A DNA stretch of 64,000 bases, from contig CP015603.1 in NCBI GenBank assembly GCA_002284855.1, positions 1,240,001 through 1,304,000 on the forward strand, in the 5' to 3' direction. Both the position numbers and the translations under genes were made by a program. Source of the stretch: Actinobacteria bacterium IMCC25003. Its GTDB lineage: Bacteria > Actinomycetota > Actinomycetes > Nanopelagicales > Nanopelagicaceae. Below, in pieces: positions 35,568 to 44,058 of the stretch (position 1 is the stretch's first letter; every line of letters starts with the position of its first letter). The notes under the pieces are model-generated. The model searched no databases and had not been told where the DNA came from. It saw only the letters and a list, made by a program, of their open reading frames with translations.

Positions 35568-36475
35568 TTGCTTACTCCAGAAATAAAGACCTTGAAGAGA
35601 CTTCGAAGCGATACTGTCGCAACCACGATGGTGAGCACCACGGTCACAACTCCATATGCGGCAGCTTGACCCACATTCATGCCAACGAATGCTCTTTCAT
35701 ATAACAAGTAAGCCAAAGTCTTCGTTCCGCCCGTGCCTTTGGTCATGATTGCTACTGGGTCAAAGGCCTGCAAAAGCATGATTGTTCCGAGCAAAATCGC
35801 AATTTCAATATATTGGCGCAAATGAGGCAAGGTGATGAAAGCAAATGTCCGCCATATTCCTGCCCTATCAACAGATGCTGCTTCCAGTACTTCTCTGCTT
35901 TGACTCTGTAAGCCTGATAAGAGAATCAACATCATAAATGGCGCGAATTGCCAGGTAAGGAGGATGATTACTGAAATATATGGATATTGAGTACTCCACC
36001 CGATAGCCGAAAAACCAAGTTTTTGAATTACAAAATTGATAACACCAATATTTGTGTCAAACATAGAGAACTTCCAAATCAGCGCAGAAGCTGCCGGCAT
36101 TATCAAGAATGGCGTGATTATGAGGGTTCGGGCGACTGATTGCCCAAGAAACTTTCGATCAAGAAGAACTGCGAAAAATAATCCGACTAGCAGGGAAGTA
36201 ATTACTGAAAACGCTGTTAGACCTACAGTGGCGATGATTGCTGGAAGAAGGTCGCCAGTTTGAAATACATAGAGATAGTTATCAATCCCTGCAAACTTCT
36301 TATCCTGCGGCTTTAAAAGATTCCACTCGGTGAGAGAGAAATAGATGGTTGCAAGAAATGGGACCTGAGTGAGAGCAATACTAAAAATCAAGGCGGGAGC
36401 AATGAGCTTGCGTGGCAAATTCCTTTCTTTGGCTAAATCGCCAGTTGACTTTGCCTTTTTTACGCCCGCAGACAT
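35564..36475 (-). CDS. Sugar/polyol ABC transporter permease (MalF-type)
   Basis: A 303-residue permease with six helices, the first after a basic N-terminus. The ATPase-contacting EAA loop is EVLEAASVDRAGIWRTFAFITLPHL. It follows the binding-protein gene after a 107-bp gap that holds a strong hairpin, and overlaps the MalG-type gene by 4 bases. Confidence 0.92.
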   Translation of the reverse strand: MSAGVKKAKSTGDLAKERNLPRKLIAPALIFSIALTQVPFLATIYFSLTEWNLLKPQDKKFAGIDNYLYVFQTGDLLPAIIATVGLTAFSVITSLLVGLFFAVLLDRKFLGQSVARTLIITPFLIMPAASALIWKFSMFDTNIGVINFVIQKLGFSAIGWSTQYPYISVIILLTWQFAPFMMLILLSGLQSQSREVLEAASVDRAGIWRTFAFITLPHLRQYIEIAILLGTIMLLQAFDPVAIMTKGTGGTKTLAYLLYERAFVGMNVGQAAAYGVVTVVLTIVVATVSLRSLFKVFISGVSK

Positions 36476-36520
36476 GGTGAGGACTCCCTTTAAAGATTAT
36501 TGGTGAGATATGTATTAAGT

Positions 36521-36565
36521 AGTGATGCTGCACGAGGAAGGTCACTCACCCCGTGCAGCATCACT
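36521..36565 (-). terminator. Intercistronic hairpin between binding protein and permease genes
   Basis: A perfect 14-bp stem: AGTGATGCTGCACG (36521-36534) with CGTGCAGCATCACT (36552-36565) around a 17-base loop. There is no clear T-tract after it on the minus strand. By analogy with malE-malF it probably halts part of transcription or protects the 5' mRNA, giving excess binding protein. Confidence 0.7.
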
Positions 36566-36582
36566 TCTAATTGATGTGTTGC

Positions 36583-37905
36583 TTATTTCTTGTGTGCATC
36601 ACCTGCAGCTTGTGCGATGACTTGACCCTTATCGAGCGCTTCCTTAACGGTTGTGCGTCCGGCAATGGCGTCTGCAACAAGCTGTGCGACCTGGTTTCCA
36701 ACATCCTGGAATTCAGGGATCGCTACGTACTGGATTCCAACCCATGGTTGTGGGTTGACGCCAGGCTGCTTTGGATTAACTGCGCTCATAACTTCAAGTG
36801 TGATTGGAGCATAAGCAGCAGCAGCTTCTTTGTACTCAGGAATTGAGTATGTAGATGTACGAGCTCCTGGAGGTACTAGAGACCAACCAAGCTTCTTGCC
36901 TACGAGCTGGTGATAGTCCTTGCTGGTAGCCCATTTAATGAACTTAACAGCAGCTTCCTTATTCTGAGTATTTGCAGGAACTGCAAGGTTCCAAGACCAG
37001 AGCCAGCCCGCTTCCTTTGTCTTTACAACTGGAGCGTGTGCGTAACCCATCTTGCCCTTTACAGGAGAATCATCTGCTTCAAGCATTGAAGCTGCAACTG
37101 ATGCGTCGTACCACATTGCAACCTTGCCTGTCTTGAGAGCTGTAAGGCACTCATTGAAGCTGTATGAAACTGGGTCTTTCTCGCCAGCAGCGGCAAGGAG
37201 ATCCTTGTAGAAAGTAACAGCCTGGGTGAATTCAGGTGAATTTACCTTTGCATCCCAGTTCATGTCATACCAAGTTCCACCAAATGTTTGAACAACAGTT
37301 GTGAGTGGAGCAAAAAGATCTCCCCATCCTGGCTTTCCACGAAGACAGATACCAGCAGTCTTTGCGCTATTTACCTTCTTAGCTGCTGCTGCAACTTCAT
37401 TCCATGTTGGATTGTTAGAAAGCTTGACACCCTTGGCGTCAAGAATTTCTTTGTTGTACATAAGAATTGAAGATTCACCATAGAAAGGAACTGCATACTG
37501 CTTTCCATTCACAGAAAGCGCATCCTTTACAGGTGGCAAGATATCTCCGACATCGTATGCCTTATCTGCTAAATCAGGTGTGAGGTCGGTAAGCCAACCA
37601 TTTGCTCCCCACTGTGGAACTTCGTAAGCACCAATTGTGACGATGTCATATTGACCCGCCTTATTAGCAACGTCGGAAGTTACAGCTGAACGTAAGTCGC
37701 CTTCTTCCATCACCTGGAAGTTGACTTTAATTCCTGGGTTTGCTGCTTCGAATTCGCCCTTGAGCGATTCCATATCCTTCATTTGGCCGTTGTTAACAGT
37801 TGCAAGTGTGAGAGTTACATCTCCACCTGATCGCTGCTGAACAACGACAACTCCGGCGATTGCAACCACTACGACTGCAATAAGCGCCTTTACTTTGTTA
37901 TTCAT
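36583..37905 (-). CDS. Extracellular solute-binding protein (sugar/polyol, family 1)
   Basis: A 440-residue periplasmic-type substrate-binding protein that delivers a sugar or polyol to the MalF/MalG-type permeases. The N-terminus KVKALIAVVVVAIAGVVVV is a membrane anchor or signal; there is no lipobox Cys. Family 1 features include EFEAANPGIKVNFQVMEEGD, AVPFYGESSILMYNKEIL and KTGKVAMWYDASVAASML. AGGAG precedes the ATG. It is first in the operon and divergent from the AraC gene, whose product likely activates it. Confidence 0.92.
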   Translation of the reverse strand: MNNKVKALIAVVVVAIAGVVVVQQRSGGDVTLTLATVNNGQMKDMESLKGEFEAANPGIKVNFQVMEEGDLRSAVTSDVANKAGQYDIVTIGAYEVPQWGANGWLTDLTPDLADKAYDVGDILPPVKDALSVNGKQYAVPFYGESSILMYNKEILDAKGVKLSNNPTWNEVAAAAKKVNSAKTAGICLRGKPGWGDLFAPLTTVVQTFGGTWYDMNWDAKVNSPEFTQAVTFYKDLLAAAGEKDPVSYSFNECLTALKTGKVAMWYDASVAASMLEADDSPVKGKMGYAHAPVVKTKEAGWLWSWNLAVPANTQNKEAAVKFIKWATSKDYHQLVGKKLGWSLVPPGARTSTYSIPEYKEAAAAYAPITLEVMSAVNPKQPGVNPQPWVGIQYVAIPEFQDVGNQVAQLVADAIAGRTTVKEALDKGQVIAQAAGDAHKK

Positions 37906-38013
37906 TTAATCTCCTATTGGGTAGGTAAACGACTTGCTTCAAAGGCTTTATTCACGGATTCCTTTGAGGTGAGCCGAATTTTGGTAGAGATTATTAACTT
38001 TCTCGCAAAAAGA

Positions 38014-38047
38014 GGTACTTTTTTAATTCGAAGAGTGGTACTTTTTT
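38014..38047. promoter_or_regulatory. Tandem direct repeats, probable AraC-type operator
   Basis: GGTACTTTTTT occurs at 38014-38024 and again at 38037-38047, a 23-bp period (about two helical turns), each preceded by AGAG/AGAGT. The pair lies about 110 bp upstream of the binding-protein start. A minus-strand TAATAA near 37992-37997 could be a -10 with the proximal repeat at -35. Confidence 0.6.
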
Positions 38048-38103
38048 GCAAGGTTCCTTGTGTGAACTAGGTCTCAAAATGTTATCGACCTCGGGAGGGT
38101 GGG

Positions 38104-39150
38104 ATGCCAAAGCGCAGTTCAAGTCTAGAAAGAGCGCGTGCACAAGAGGTAACGCTCGAAATTTTACCGATGAGCGCATTCCAATCATTCCGATGTTTCA
38201 TGCACGACTACCCAACTCCCGGAGCCCGTTATTGCGTACACGTTGAATACGAAATACACCTCATCCGCAAAGGATCCGGACATTACAAAATCGGTGGAAA
38301 AATTGGAAAGTTTAAGGCTGGTCAAGTTTCAATTGTGGGTTCTCGAGTCCCCCATGACTGGGTTAGTGATTTAAGAAAAAACCAAGTCATTCGTGACAGA
38401 GATGTGGTCATCCAGTTTTCTAGAGAGTGGCTCGAAAAGGTGCGCAAAACAATTCCGGAGATAAATGATTTTGAGCAGCTTCTCAATCAGGCGCAAAGAG
38501 CAATCATTTTCCAGGGAGAGAGTTCAATCGCAGCCGAGAAGATTCTCGAGTCACTTACAAAGTATCAAGGGATCGAACAGGTGATTAAGTTGATGGAAGT
38601 TCTACTCATTATGAGCCGCGCACCCGAGTCAGATAAAGAATACGTCTTGGAAGATCCATACGAAGGCGACAGCAGTGCAGTGGCAAGACTTGCAGCAGAA
38701 AAAGGTGTTGCATACATCTTTAATAATATTGACAAGAAGATTCGACTTCAAGATGCAGCCAAGCTCTCGTTTATGTCAGATTCACAATTCTCTCGGGTAT
38801 TCAAGGAAGGATCAGGTTTAACCTTTAGTGAAATGATTCGAAAATTGAGAATTGAGCATGGTTGCAAAATGCTTTCCTCGACAGATTTATCAGTCGCAGC
38901 AATTGCCAAAGATTCTGGATTCACTAATTTATCTAATTTTAATCGACAGTTCCTGCGCGAAATGGGTATTTCGCCTCGATCTTTCCGGTTGCTAGATCAG
39001 AGAAAGAAGGCTGAACTTCTCGAGAATGTATTTGGCCATAAAAATCAGCTACTTCAGCAGGCAAAGGTAAATGTGTATATGGATCGCAATAGCGCGCAAA
39101 AGTCAGAGTTTATGACTTTAATTGATGCAGAGCGCATTAGGCGTCCATAA
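38104..39150 (+). CDS. AraC-family transcriptional regulator of the polyol operon
   Basis: A 348-residue regulator. N-terminal cupin-type sensor region (GARYCVHVEYEIHLIRKGSGHY, then GQVSIVGSRVPHDWV), and a C-terminal double helix-turn-helix at about 215-300 (LQDAAKLSFMSDSQFSRVFKEG; VAAIAKDSGFTNLSNFNRQF; GISPRSFR). About 45 residues follow the HTH, more than is usual. GGGAGG precedes the ATG. Divergent from the ABC operon, so it probably senses the polyol. Confidence 0.9.
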   Translation: MPKRSSSLERARAQEVTLEILPMSAFQSFRCFMHDYPTPGARYCVHVEYEIHLIRKGSGHYKIGGKIGKFKAGQVSIVGSRVPHDWVSDLRKNQVIRDRDVVIQFSREWLEKVRKTIPEINDFEQLLNQAQRAIIFQGESSIAAEKILESLTKYQGIEQVIKLMEVLLIMSRAPESDKEYVLEDPYEGDSSAVARLAAEKGVAYIFNNIDKKIRLQDAAKLSFMSDSQFSRVFKEGSGLTFSEMIRKLRIEHGCKMLSSTDLSVAAIAKDSGFTNLSNFNRQFLREMGISPRSFRLLDQRKKAELLENVFGHKNQLLQQAKVNVYMDRNSAQKSEFMTLIDAERIRRP

Positions 39151-39161
39151 ATTGGCTTTGT

Positions 39162-40037
39162 TTATCGCCTCTCTCTAGTGGCTGCAAGGCTAGTAATTGC
39201 AGTAACGATGAGCGTGAGAACAATGACGCCAAGGCTTACTTCGAGTGAAACTTCGGGGACTTCAACGCCATTGCCATGAAGCGCTTCAAGAATCATCTTT
39301 ACGCCAATAAAGGCCAAGATGAATGAGAGTCCACGAGATAAGTAAATCAAGCGATTGAGAAGTCCTTCCAGTAAGAAGTAGAGCTGGCGAAGACCCATGA
39401 GAGCGAAGATATTTGCGGTGGTCACAATGTATGCGCTGTGGGTTAATCCAAAGATTGCAGGAATTGAATCGAGTGAGAAGACGAGGTTTGCAAGCCCCAG
39501 GGCAATAAGTGCGATGCTAAAGGTTCCGAGGCCACGCTTCTTGAGCGCTGCAACAACTTTACCTTCTTCGTACTCAACTTCCTCTTTCTCGTTAATGAGT
39601 TTGTAAGCGGTGTAGATGAGGAAAGCGCCGAAGGCATAGAAGACGCTGCTGAAATGTGAAACAACTGTCGCGCCTAGTGGAATGAGTAATCCTCGGATAC
39701 CAATTGTTAAGAGGATTCCAAGGAGAAGTACGAGCTGCTGCTTCTCTTTCTGAACCTTGAGGTTTGCGAGGAGAATAATAAAGACAAAGATGTTGTCTAC
39801 TGAGAGCGCATATTCGGTAAGCCAGCCTGCGAAATACTCTTTCTGCAACTCATCATTAGCCCAGTGAGGCAGGAATATGCCGAAGCCGATTGCGAAACCG
39901 ACATAGAGGGCAGTCCAGAAGCCGGCTTCAAGAAAAGAAGTAGTTTTATTGCGGCGGATAATTGCAAAGGTGAGGTCAAAGATGATGACTGCAGCCAGGA
40001 ATCCGATGGTAAAGATCCATTCGGTAGTTGTAATCAA
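39162..40037 (-). CDS. TerC-family membrane protein (second copy)
   Basis: A 291-residue TerC/Alx-family protein with the same conserved helices as the copy at 16028: AGWLTEYALSVDNIFVFIILLA near residue 70 and LGLANLVFSLDSIPAIFGL near 185. It is shorter at both ends. It is translationally coupled (4-base overlap) to the RNase H/phosphatase gene and has no leader, so it cannot be under its own Mn2+ riboswitch. Confidence 0.93.
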   Translation of the reverse strand: MITTTEWIFTIGFLAAVIIFDLTFAIIRRNKTTSFLEAGFWTALYVGFAIGFGIFLPHWANDELQKEYFAGWLTEYALSVDNIFVFIILLANLKVQKEKQQLVLLLGILLTIGIRGLLIPLGATVVSHFSSVFYAFGAFLIYTAYKLINEKEEVEYEEGKVVAALKKRGLGTFSIALIALGLANLVFSLDSIPAIFGLTHSAYIVTTANIFALMGLRQLYFLLEGLLNRLIYLSRGLSFILAFIGVKMILEALHGNGVEVPEVSLEVSLGVIVLTLIVTAITSLAATRERR

Positions 40038-41116
40038 CGGAGGTGGCCTCTTTCGTTAAAGGAGCGCAGGGCGCGCAGACCATCAGATGGCCAGATTGAA
40101 ATGGAAGAGATAGAACAAGGGGTGGCATCCATATGGAATACCGCATCATTTGGACCGCCGACCGCAATCTTTGCAGCAGTTTTAATGACTCCATTATGGG
40201 TAACTACGATAATTTTCTTTCCAGGGTATTCAGCAACAAGTTTGTTGAGAGCTTCTTCAATACGGATTGCAGCATCGTCATATGACTCTCCCCCGCCTGG
40301 TGCATAAGAAGATGAGTTGAGCCACGCTTGATAAGCATCGGGTTCTTCTTCTCTGACCTCTTCAATAGACTTTCCATCCCATGTACCGAACGAGAGTTCA
40401 TACCAAGCTTCATCAAAGATGATTTCAAGGCCAGTGGTACGTGCAATCGCTTCAGCAGTCTGTCGGGTGCGCTTGAGTGGTGAAGCAATCAGAATTTCTG
40501 CGCCTAGCTTTACGCATTCTTCGGCGACAAGATCAGCTTGATCGAGCCCTTCTTGCATTAACTCTGGATCGAGAGATCCCGTGCCAGAAAACTTACGCAT
40601 CGGTGTGAGAACTGTTTCACCGTGGCGAACAAAGTAGATAAAGGTAGGAATTTCGGCGCTACGAAGGCGATCGGTAAGAAAGTTCTGCTGAATAACCGGT
40701 GTTGGCTTATGAGCACTTCCGCCGTCGAGGGCTTTATTGGCAAGGCGATCTGCGTGTGAATTCTCATCGCGCGGAATCCATGAATAGGTGACAAGTGATG
40801 CGGGGTGCGCGTCGCGACATTGCTTTGCAAGATCACGCATATCTGCATGCTTAATCTGCCAGCGTCCTGACATCTGTTCTACAACTAACTTGGAATCCAT
40901 GGCTACTTCAACAGTTGCCTGCGCATCGAGTTTATTGATGTGGGAAAGGCCTGCGAGAAGTCCGTTGTATTCAGCAACGTTATTGGTTGCTACTCCGATA
41001 ACATCGAAGAGTTCGGCAACAATCTTTCCGCCTTCGGAGACAACTGCGCCATAACCAGCAGGACCAGGGTTACCGCGAGATCCACCATCAGCGGTGAGTT
41101 TGAAATGGCGCGCCAT
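40034..41116 (-). CDS. Bifunctional RNase HI / histidine phosphatase (Rv2228c-like)
   Basis: A 360-residue fusion. Residues 1-135 are RNase HI (TADGGSRGNPGPAGYGA, then NNVAEYNGLLAGL, AMDSKLVVEQM and RDENSHADRLAN with the acidic metal ligands), which cuts RNA in RNA-DNA hybrids. Residues ~155-360 are a histidine phosphatase (FVRHGETVLTP with the catalytic His), CobC/alpha-ribazole-phosphatase-like. The same fusion occurs in mycobacteria. It sits between the zinc-ribbon gene (1-base overlap) and the second terC. Confidence 0.93.
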   Translation of the reverse strand: MARHFKLTADGGSRGNPGPAGYGAVVSEGGKIVAELFDVIGVATNNVAEYNGLLAGLSHINKLDAQATVEVAMDSKLVVEQMSGRWQIKHADMRDLAKQCRDAHPASLVTYSWIPRDENSHADRLANKALDGGSAHKPTPVIQQNFLTDRLRSAEIPTFIYFVRHGETVLTPMRKFSGTGSLDPELMQEGLDQADLVAEECVKLGAEILIASPLKRTRQTAEAIARTTGLEIIFDEAWYELSFGTWDGKSIEEVREEEPDAYQAWLNSSSYAPGGGESYDDAAIRIEEALNKLVAEYPGKKIIVVTHNGVIKTAAKIAVGGPNDAVFHMDATPCSISSISIWPSDGLRALRSFNERGHLR

Positions 41117-41844
41117 TAGTGATCACGCACCAAGATGCAACGGCACTCTTCGCAGCGAACAACTTCATCTTCACCAAGGCCCGCAATTCTCTGTAGCTCG
41201 ATGGTGTTCAGTGTGAGGTTGCAACCCTTGCACTGGTTACCAGTGAGAGCTGCTGCACCGATGCCGCTGTTGCCTTCGCGAATCTTCTCGTAGAGAGCAA
41301 GAATTTCTGCGCCCACTGATTGCGTGGTTGCTTTGCGATCAGTTTCGATACCTTCAAGTTCAATGTGAATTGCAGCAAGGGCGTTCTCTTTGCGGATATT
41401 GAGATCTGCTATAACCGCTGCGAGTTCATTCTCTTCGGCAGAAAGGACGGTAATGCGCTCTTTGATGCCGTCTACGCGCATCATGATTTCGAGTTCAACT
41501 TCCTCAAGCTCAGAGCGACGTGTAGCAAGAGTGGCGAGCTCGTGTTGAGTCTGCTCGAGTTCTTTAGGTGTTCCGGTGCCTGACGCTAAACGCTTCTCGT
41601 CACGTTCGATGCGAGTAACAATCTGCTCGACATCGCCTTCGGCGCGAGCAAGTTCGCGCTTCACATCGTTGAGTTCAGTCTCGGCGGCAATGCGTAGGTC
41701 GCGAACGTTATTCTGCTTAATAGTGGTGGATGAAAGTTCAGCAAGCTCTGGCAAGGTGGCTGCCTTGTTGCGCAAGGTGGTTGATTGAAGGTCGAATTTC
41801 TGAATATCGAGGATTGAACGCTGGTCGCTGACGCTTGCTTTCAC
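41116..41844 (-). CDS. Coiled-coil/C4 zinc-ribbon protein (Rv2229c-like)
   Basis: A 242-residue protein with a long antiparallel coiled coil (about 30-175) and a C-terminal zinc ribbon formed by NQCKGCNLTL and VVRCEECRCIL. It is conserved in actinobacteria next to the RNase H fusion, as here; a role in nucleic-acid handling is likely but not fixed. The start is GTG at 41844 with GAGGAG 6 nt upstream. First gene of the three-gene unit ending in terC. Confidence 0.9.
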   Translation of the reverse strand: MKASVSDQRSILDIQKFDLQSTTLRNKAATLPELAELSSTTIKQNNVRDLRIAAETELNDVKRELARAEGDVEQIVTRIERDEKRLASGTGTPKELEQTQHELATLATRRSELEEVELEIMMRVDGIKERITVLSAEENELAAVIADLNIRKENALAAIHIELEGIETDRKATTQSVGAEILALYEKIREGNSGIGAAALTGNQCKGCNLTLNTIELQRIAGLGEDEVVRCEECRCILVRDH

Positions 41845-41917
41845 GGCGTACTCCTCAAGATATATGGATTCGATATTGAATTCTTGGGCACACCTTACTT
41901 GATAAACATCTGCCTTG

Positions 41918-41923
41918 TAATAT
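41918..41923 (+). promoter_or_regulatory. Putative -10 element of a leaderless promoter (DUF1801 gene, GTG start)
   Basis: TAATAT, 6 nt before the GTG at 41930. Confidence 0.55.
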
Positions 41924-41929
41924 TCCAGC

Positions 41930-42280
41930 GTGCCGAAAGCCCTTCCAGCCGCAGTAAAGAAACATTATGTAACTGCCCCATCTCCCCATCGCGAAACTAT
42001 GCTCGAATTACGCGAACGAATTCTTGAAATTGTTCCTGGAGCTGAGGAAGTAGTCAGTTACGGTATGCCGGCATTTAAAGTTGAAGATCGCATCGTTGCG
42101 GGGTTATTGGCCAATAAGAACCATGTGGGTTACTACCCATTTAGTGGATCGATACTGCATCTATTTGGCGATGATCTTGCAAAGTATAAAACCACCAAGA
42201 GCGCTATTCATGTGCCGGTAGATAAGCCACTTACAAAAGGGTTGATTAAGAAGCTAATTAAGGCGCGAATCAACCAGTAA
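41930..42280 (+). CDS. DUF1801 (YdhG-like) protein
   Basis: A 116-residue small protein of the DUF1801 family: LELRERILEIVPGAEEVVSYGMPAF, then HVGYYPFSGSIL and a basic C-terminus LIKKLIKARI. Relatives resemble frataxin-like small folds, but no function is established. GTG start fixed by the -10-like hexamer 6 nt upstream. It is followed closely by the VOC gene. Confidence 0.85.
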   Translation: MPKALPAAVKKHYVTAPSPHRETMLELRERILEIVPGAEEVVSYGMPAFKVEDRIVAGLLANKNHVGYYPFSGSILHLFGDDLAKYKTTKSAIHVPVDKPLTKGLIKKLIKARINQ

Positions 42281-42289
42281 GAAATGGAT

Positions 42290-42295
42290 TATCCT
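42290..42295 (+). promoter_or_regulatory. Putative -10 element of a leaderless promoter (VOC gene)
   Basis: TATCCT, 6 nt before the ATG at 42302. It decides between that ATG and the one at 42284. Confidence 0.5.
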
Positions 42296-42301
42296 CTTCG
42301 G

Positions 42302-42778
42302 ATGGAAATCACAACATGCCTCTGGTTCAACGGACGTGCTCGCGAAGCCGCTAATTTCTACACAAGTATTTTTCCCAACAGCGAACTTGCTGATAACTGG
42401 ATTGCGCCGACAGATACACCCGGCAATAAGCAGGGCGAAGAAGTTGTTGTGAACTTTAAGATTTTTGGTCAGAATTTCATCGGTCTCAACGGCGGTCCAC
42501 AATTCCCCCACTCAGAGGCGATTTCATTCCAAATTCCATGTGCTGATCAAGCAGAAGTTGATAAGTACTGGGAGATCCTCACCGCAGATGGCGGACAGGA
42601 AAGCCAATGCGGTTGGCTCAAAGATAAATTCGGAGTCTCATGGCAGGTAACTCCCACTGAAATGGGTGCCTACCTCGGAGGACCTGATGCTGAAGGTCGC
42701 CAGCGCGCAACACAAGCGATGCTTGAAATGAAGAAGATTGATCTCGCTGCAATGAAGAAGGCTTACGAAGGAAAGTAA
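42302..42778 (+). CDS. VOC-superfamily protein (PhnB-like)
   Basis: A 158-residue vicinal-oxygen-chelate protein of the PhnB/3-dmu-9_3-mt group. Seen: ITTCLWFNGRAREAANFYTSIF at the N-terminus (the usual start of the family), QNFIGLNGGPQFPHSEAISFQI in the centre and CGWLKDKFGVSWQVTPTEMG near the end. Function unknown. The ATG at 42302 is preferred because the protein then starts as family members do and TATCCT lies 6 nt upstream. Confidence 0.85.
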   Translation: MEITTCLWFNGRAREAANFYTSIFPNSELADNWIAPTDTPGNKQGEEVVVNFKIFGQNFIGLNGGPQFPHSEAISFQIPCADQAEVDKYWEILTADGGQESQCGWLKDKFGVSWQVTPTEMGAYLGGPDAEGRQRATQAMLEMKKIDLAAMKKAYEGK

Positions 42779-42797
42779 TAACTCACAGAGCACCTGA

Positions 42798-42803
42798 TAG
42801 CGT
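42798..42803 (+). promoter_or_regulatory. Putative -10 element of a leaderless promoter (HEAT-repeat gene)
   Basis: TAGCGT, 6 nt before the ATG at 42810. Confidence 0.5.
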
Positions 42804-42809
42804 TTTCTT

Positions 42810-43445
42810 ATGGCGACACTAAAGGCACACTTAGAATCGCCCGATCAATCTGTACGCCTCAAAGCAGCGCTTGCAGCAGGCACTTTTCCAAAGCCTGAAT
42901 ACATCGATGTACTCGTAGAGCAATGTGCTCATGAATCTGATTTCTTCGTCAGAGATACGCTCACCTGGGCGCTGATGCGTAATGATGTTGAAAAAGTTGT
43001 TGATCGCTTAAAGCCTGAATTGGTTTCGGAGAATGCCCAAGCAAAGAGTCAAGCGCTTCACACACTGACAAAGATTGCTGACAAGCAGTTCTATCCGCTG
43101 ATTACCCACGAGCATCTCTTTGATTCTCACGATAAAGTCGCAGTGACCGCATGGCGCGCTGCCTCCGTTTTAGTACCTGAGGTTGAGAAACCGGCACTGA
43201 CGAATATCTTGGTGACGCAGTTAGGTCGAGGGAATTCTGATGTGCGGTTTGATCTGACTAGGTTTCTCTGCGCCTTGGGCGACTGCATCGTGGAACCGCT
43301 AACAGCGGCGACGAACTCCCTGAAGAGTGAAGTGGTGCTGCATGCTCAATTCACGCTGATGAGATATCAAGAGATGAAATTAGAAACAGCTAAGAAAAGA
43401 ACTGTGGGCGGTGAGGGTTTCGAACCCCCGACATCCTCGGTGTAA
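42810..43445 (+). CDS. HEAT-repeat-like protein; 3' end overlaps tRNA-Val
   Basis: A 211-residue all-helical protein with HEAT-like units (LESPDQSVRLKAALAAGTFP, then ECxx ESDFFVRDTLTWAL, SENAQAKSQALHTLTKIAD and SHDKVAVTAWRAASVL). Function unknown; related proteins are scaffolds. The reading frame runs 41 bases into the antisense strand of tRNA-Val, so the last ~14 residues (TVGGEGFEPPTSSV) are tRNA-derived, and this string should not be used for homology. The overlap is real in sequence, as no earlier stop occurs. Confidence 0.7.
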   Translation: MATLKAHLESPDQSVRLKAALAAGTFPKPEYIDVLVEQCAHESDFFVRDTLTWALMRNDVEKVVDRLKPELVSENAQAKSQALHTLTKIADKQFYPLITHEHLFDSHDKVAVTAWRAASVLVPEVEKPALTNILVTQLGRGNSDVRFDLTRFLCALGDCIVEPLTAATNSLKSEVVLHAQFTLMRYQEMKLETAKKRTVGGEGFEPPTSSV

Positions 43446-43476
43446 ACGAGGCGCTCTACCACTGAGCTAACCACCC
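43405..43476 (-). tRNA. tRNA-Val (anticodon UAC)
   Basis: Minus-strand cloverleaf of 72 nt. The acceptor stem is GGGTGGT with ACCGCCC (one G-T pair), the D arm contains TAGCTCAGTGGTAGAGC, the anticodon stem CCTCG/CGAGG closes loop TTTACAC with anticodon TAC, and the T arm has GGTTCGAAACC. The discriminator is A and CCA is not encoded. Confidence 0.97.
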
Positions 43477-43575
43477 TGTGTAAATCTGTCTGGACCAGCG
43501 TGAGCTGGCTTTCGGACTTGCGAATACTACTTTATATACTCGAAAGAACGAAAATCGTGCGTGAAGTACGCGAGA

Positions 43576-44049
43576 TTAAAGGGCTGCAATCGCAGTCTTG
43601 TAATCACCATTGTTGCGAGCATCGCCGAGGCCATTTACTACAGACCAGCGAACGATGCCTTCTTTATCAATGATAAATGTTCCACGCATTGCGCATCCGA
43701 GATCTTCATTGAAGATTCCGTATGCCTTTGCAGCTGCACCATGTGGCCAGAAGTCCGCAAGTACTGGGAACTTGTAACCTTCCTGCTCCGCAAATACTTT
43801 CTGCGTGAAGGGTGAATCACAAGACACGGCAAGAACTTGCACATTGTCATTCTGAAATGCTGAAAGGTCATCGCGGATTGCACAGAGTTCACCTGTGCAT
43901 GTTCCGGTGAATGCAAACGGAATAAAGAGAAGAACAACGCTTTTCTCTCCCTTAAAGGAAGAGAGTTTTACTAATTCTCCGTATTGATTCTTCAATTCAA
44001 AATCTGGTGCGGTTTCACCGACACTTAAGCCTGCTGGAAGTTGAGTCAT
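43576..44049 (-). CDS. Peroxiredoxin (AhpE-like)
   Basis: A 157-residue thioredoxin-fold peroxidase that reduces peroxides. The peroxidatic Cys is residue 51 in FAFTGTCTGELCAIRDD; a second Cys at 56 is close by. The PxxxTxxC-like context resembles mycobacterial AhpE. It lies 9 bp after a DUF3052 gene and beside divergent aceE, the same neighbourhood as ahpE in mycobacteria, which supports the assignment. Confidence 0.92.
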   Translation of the reverse strand: MTQLPAGLSVGETAPDFELKNQYGELVKLSSFKGEKSVVLLFIPFAFTGTCTGELCAIRDDLSAFQNDNVQVLAVSCDSPFTQKVFAEQEGYKFPVLADFWPHGAAAKAYGIFNEDLGCAMRGTFIIDKEGIVRWSVVNGLGDARNNGDYKTAIAAL

Positions 44050-44058
44050 GGCGCGAAT

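Noticed and set aside
40030-40040. Possible second manganese riboswitch before the TerC gene at 39162
   Set aside because: The gene overlaps the upstream RNase H gene by 4 bases; there is no room for a leader.
43405-43445. Conserved-looking peptide GGEGFEPPTSSV at the end of the HEAT-repeat protein
   Set aside because: It is the antisense translation of tRNA-Val, not a protein motif.
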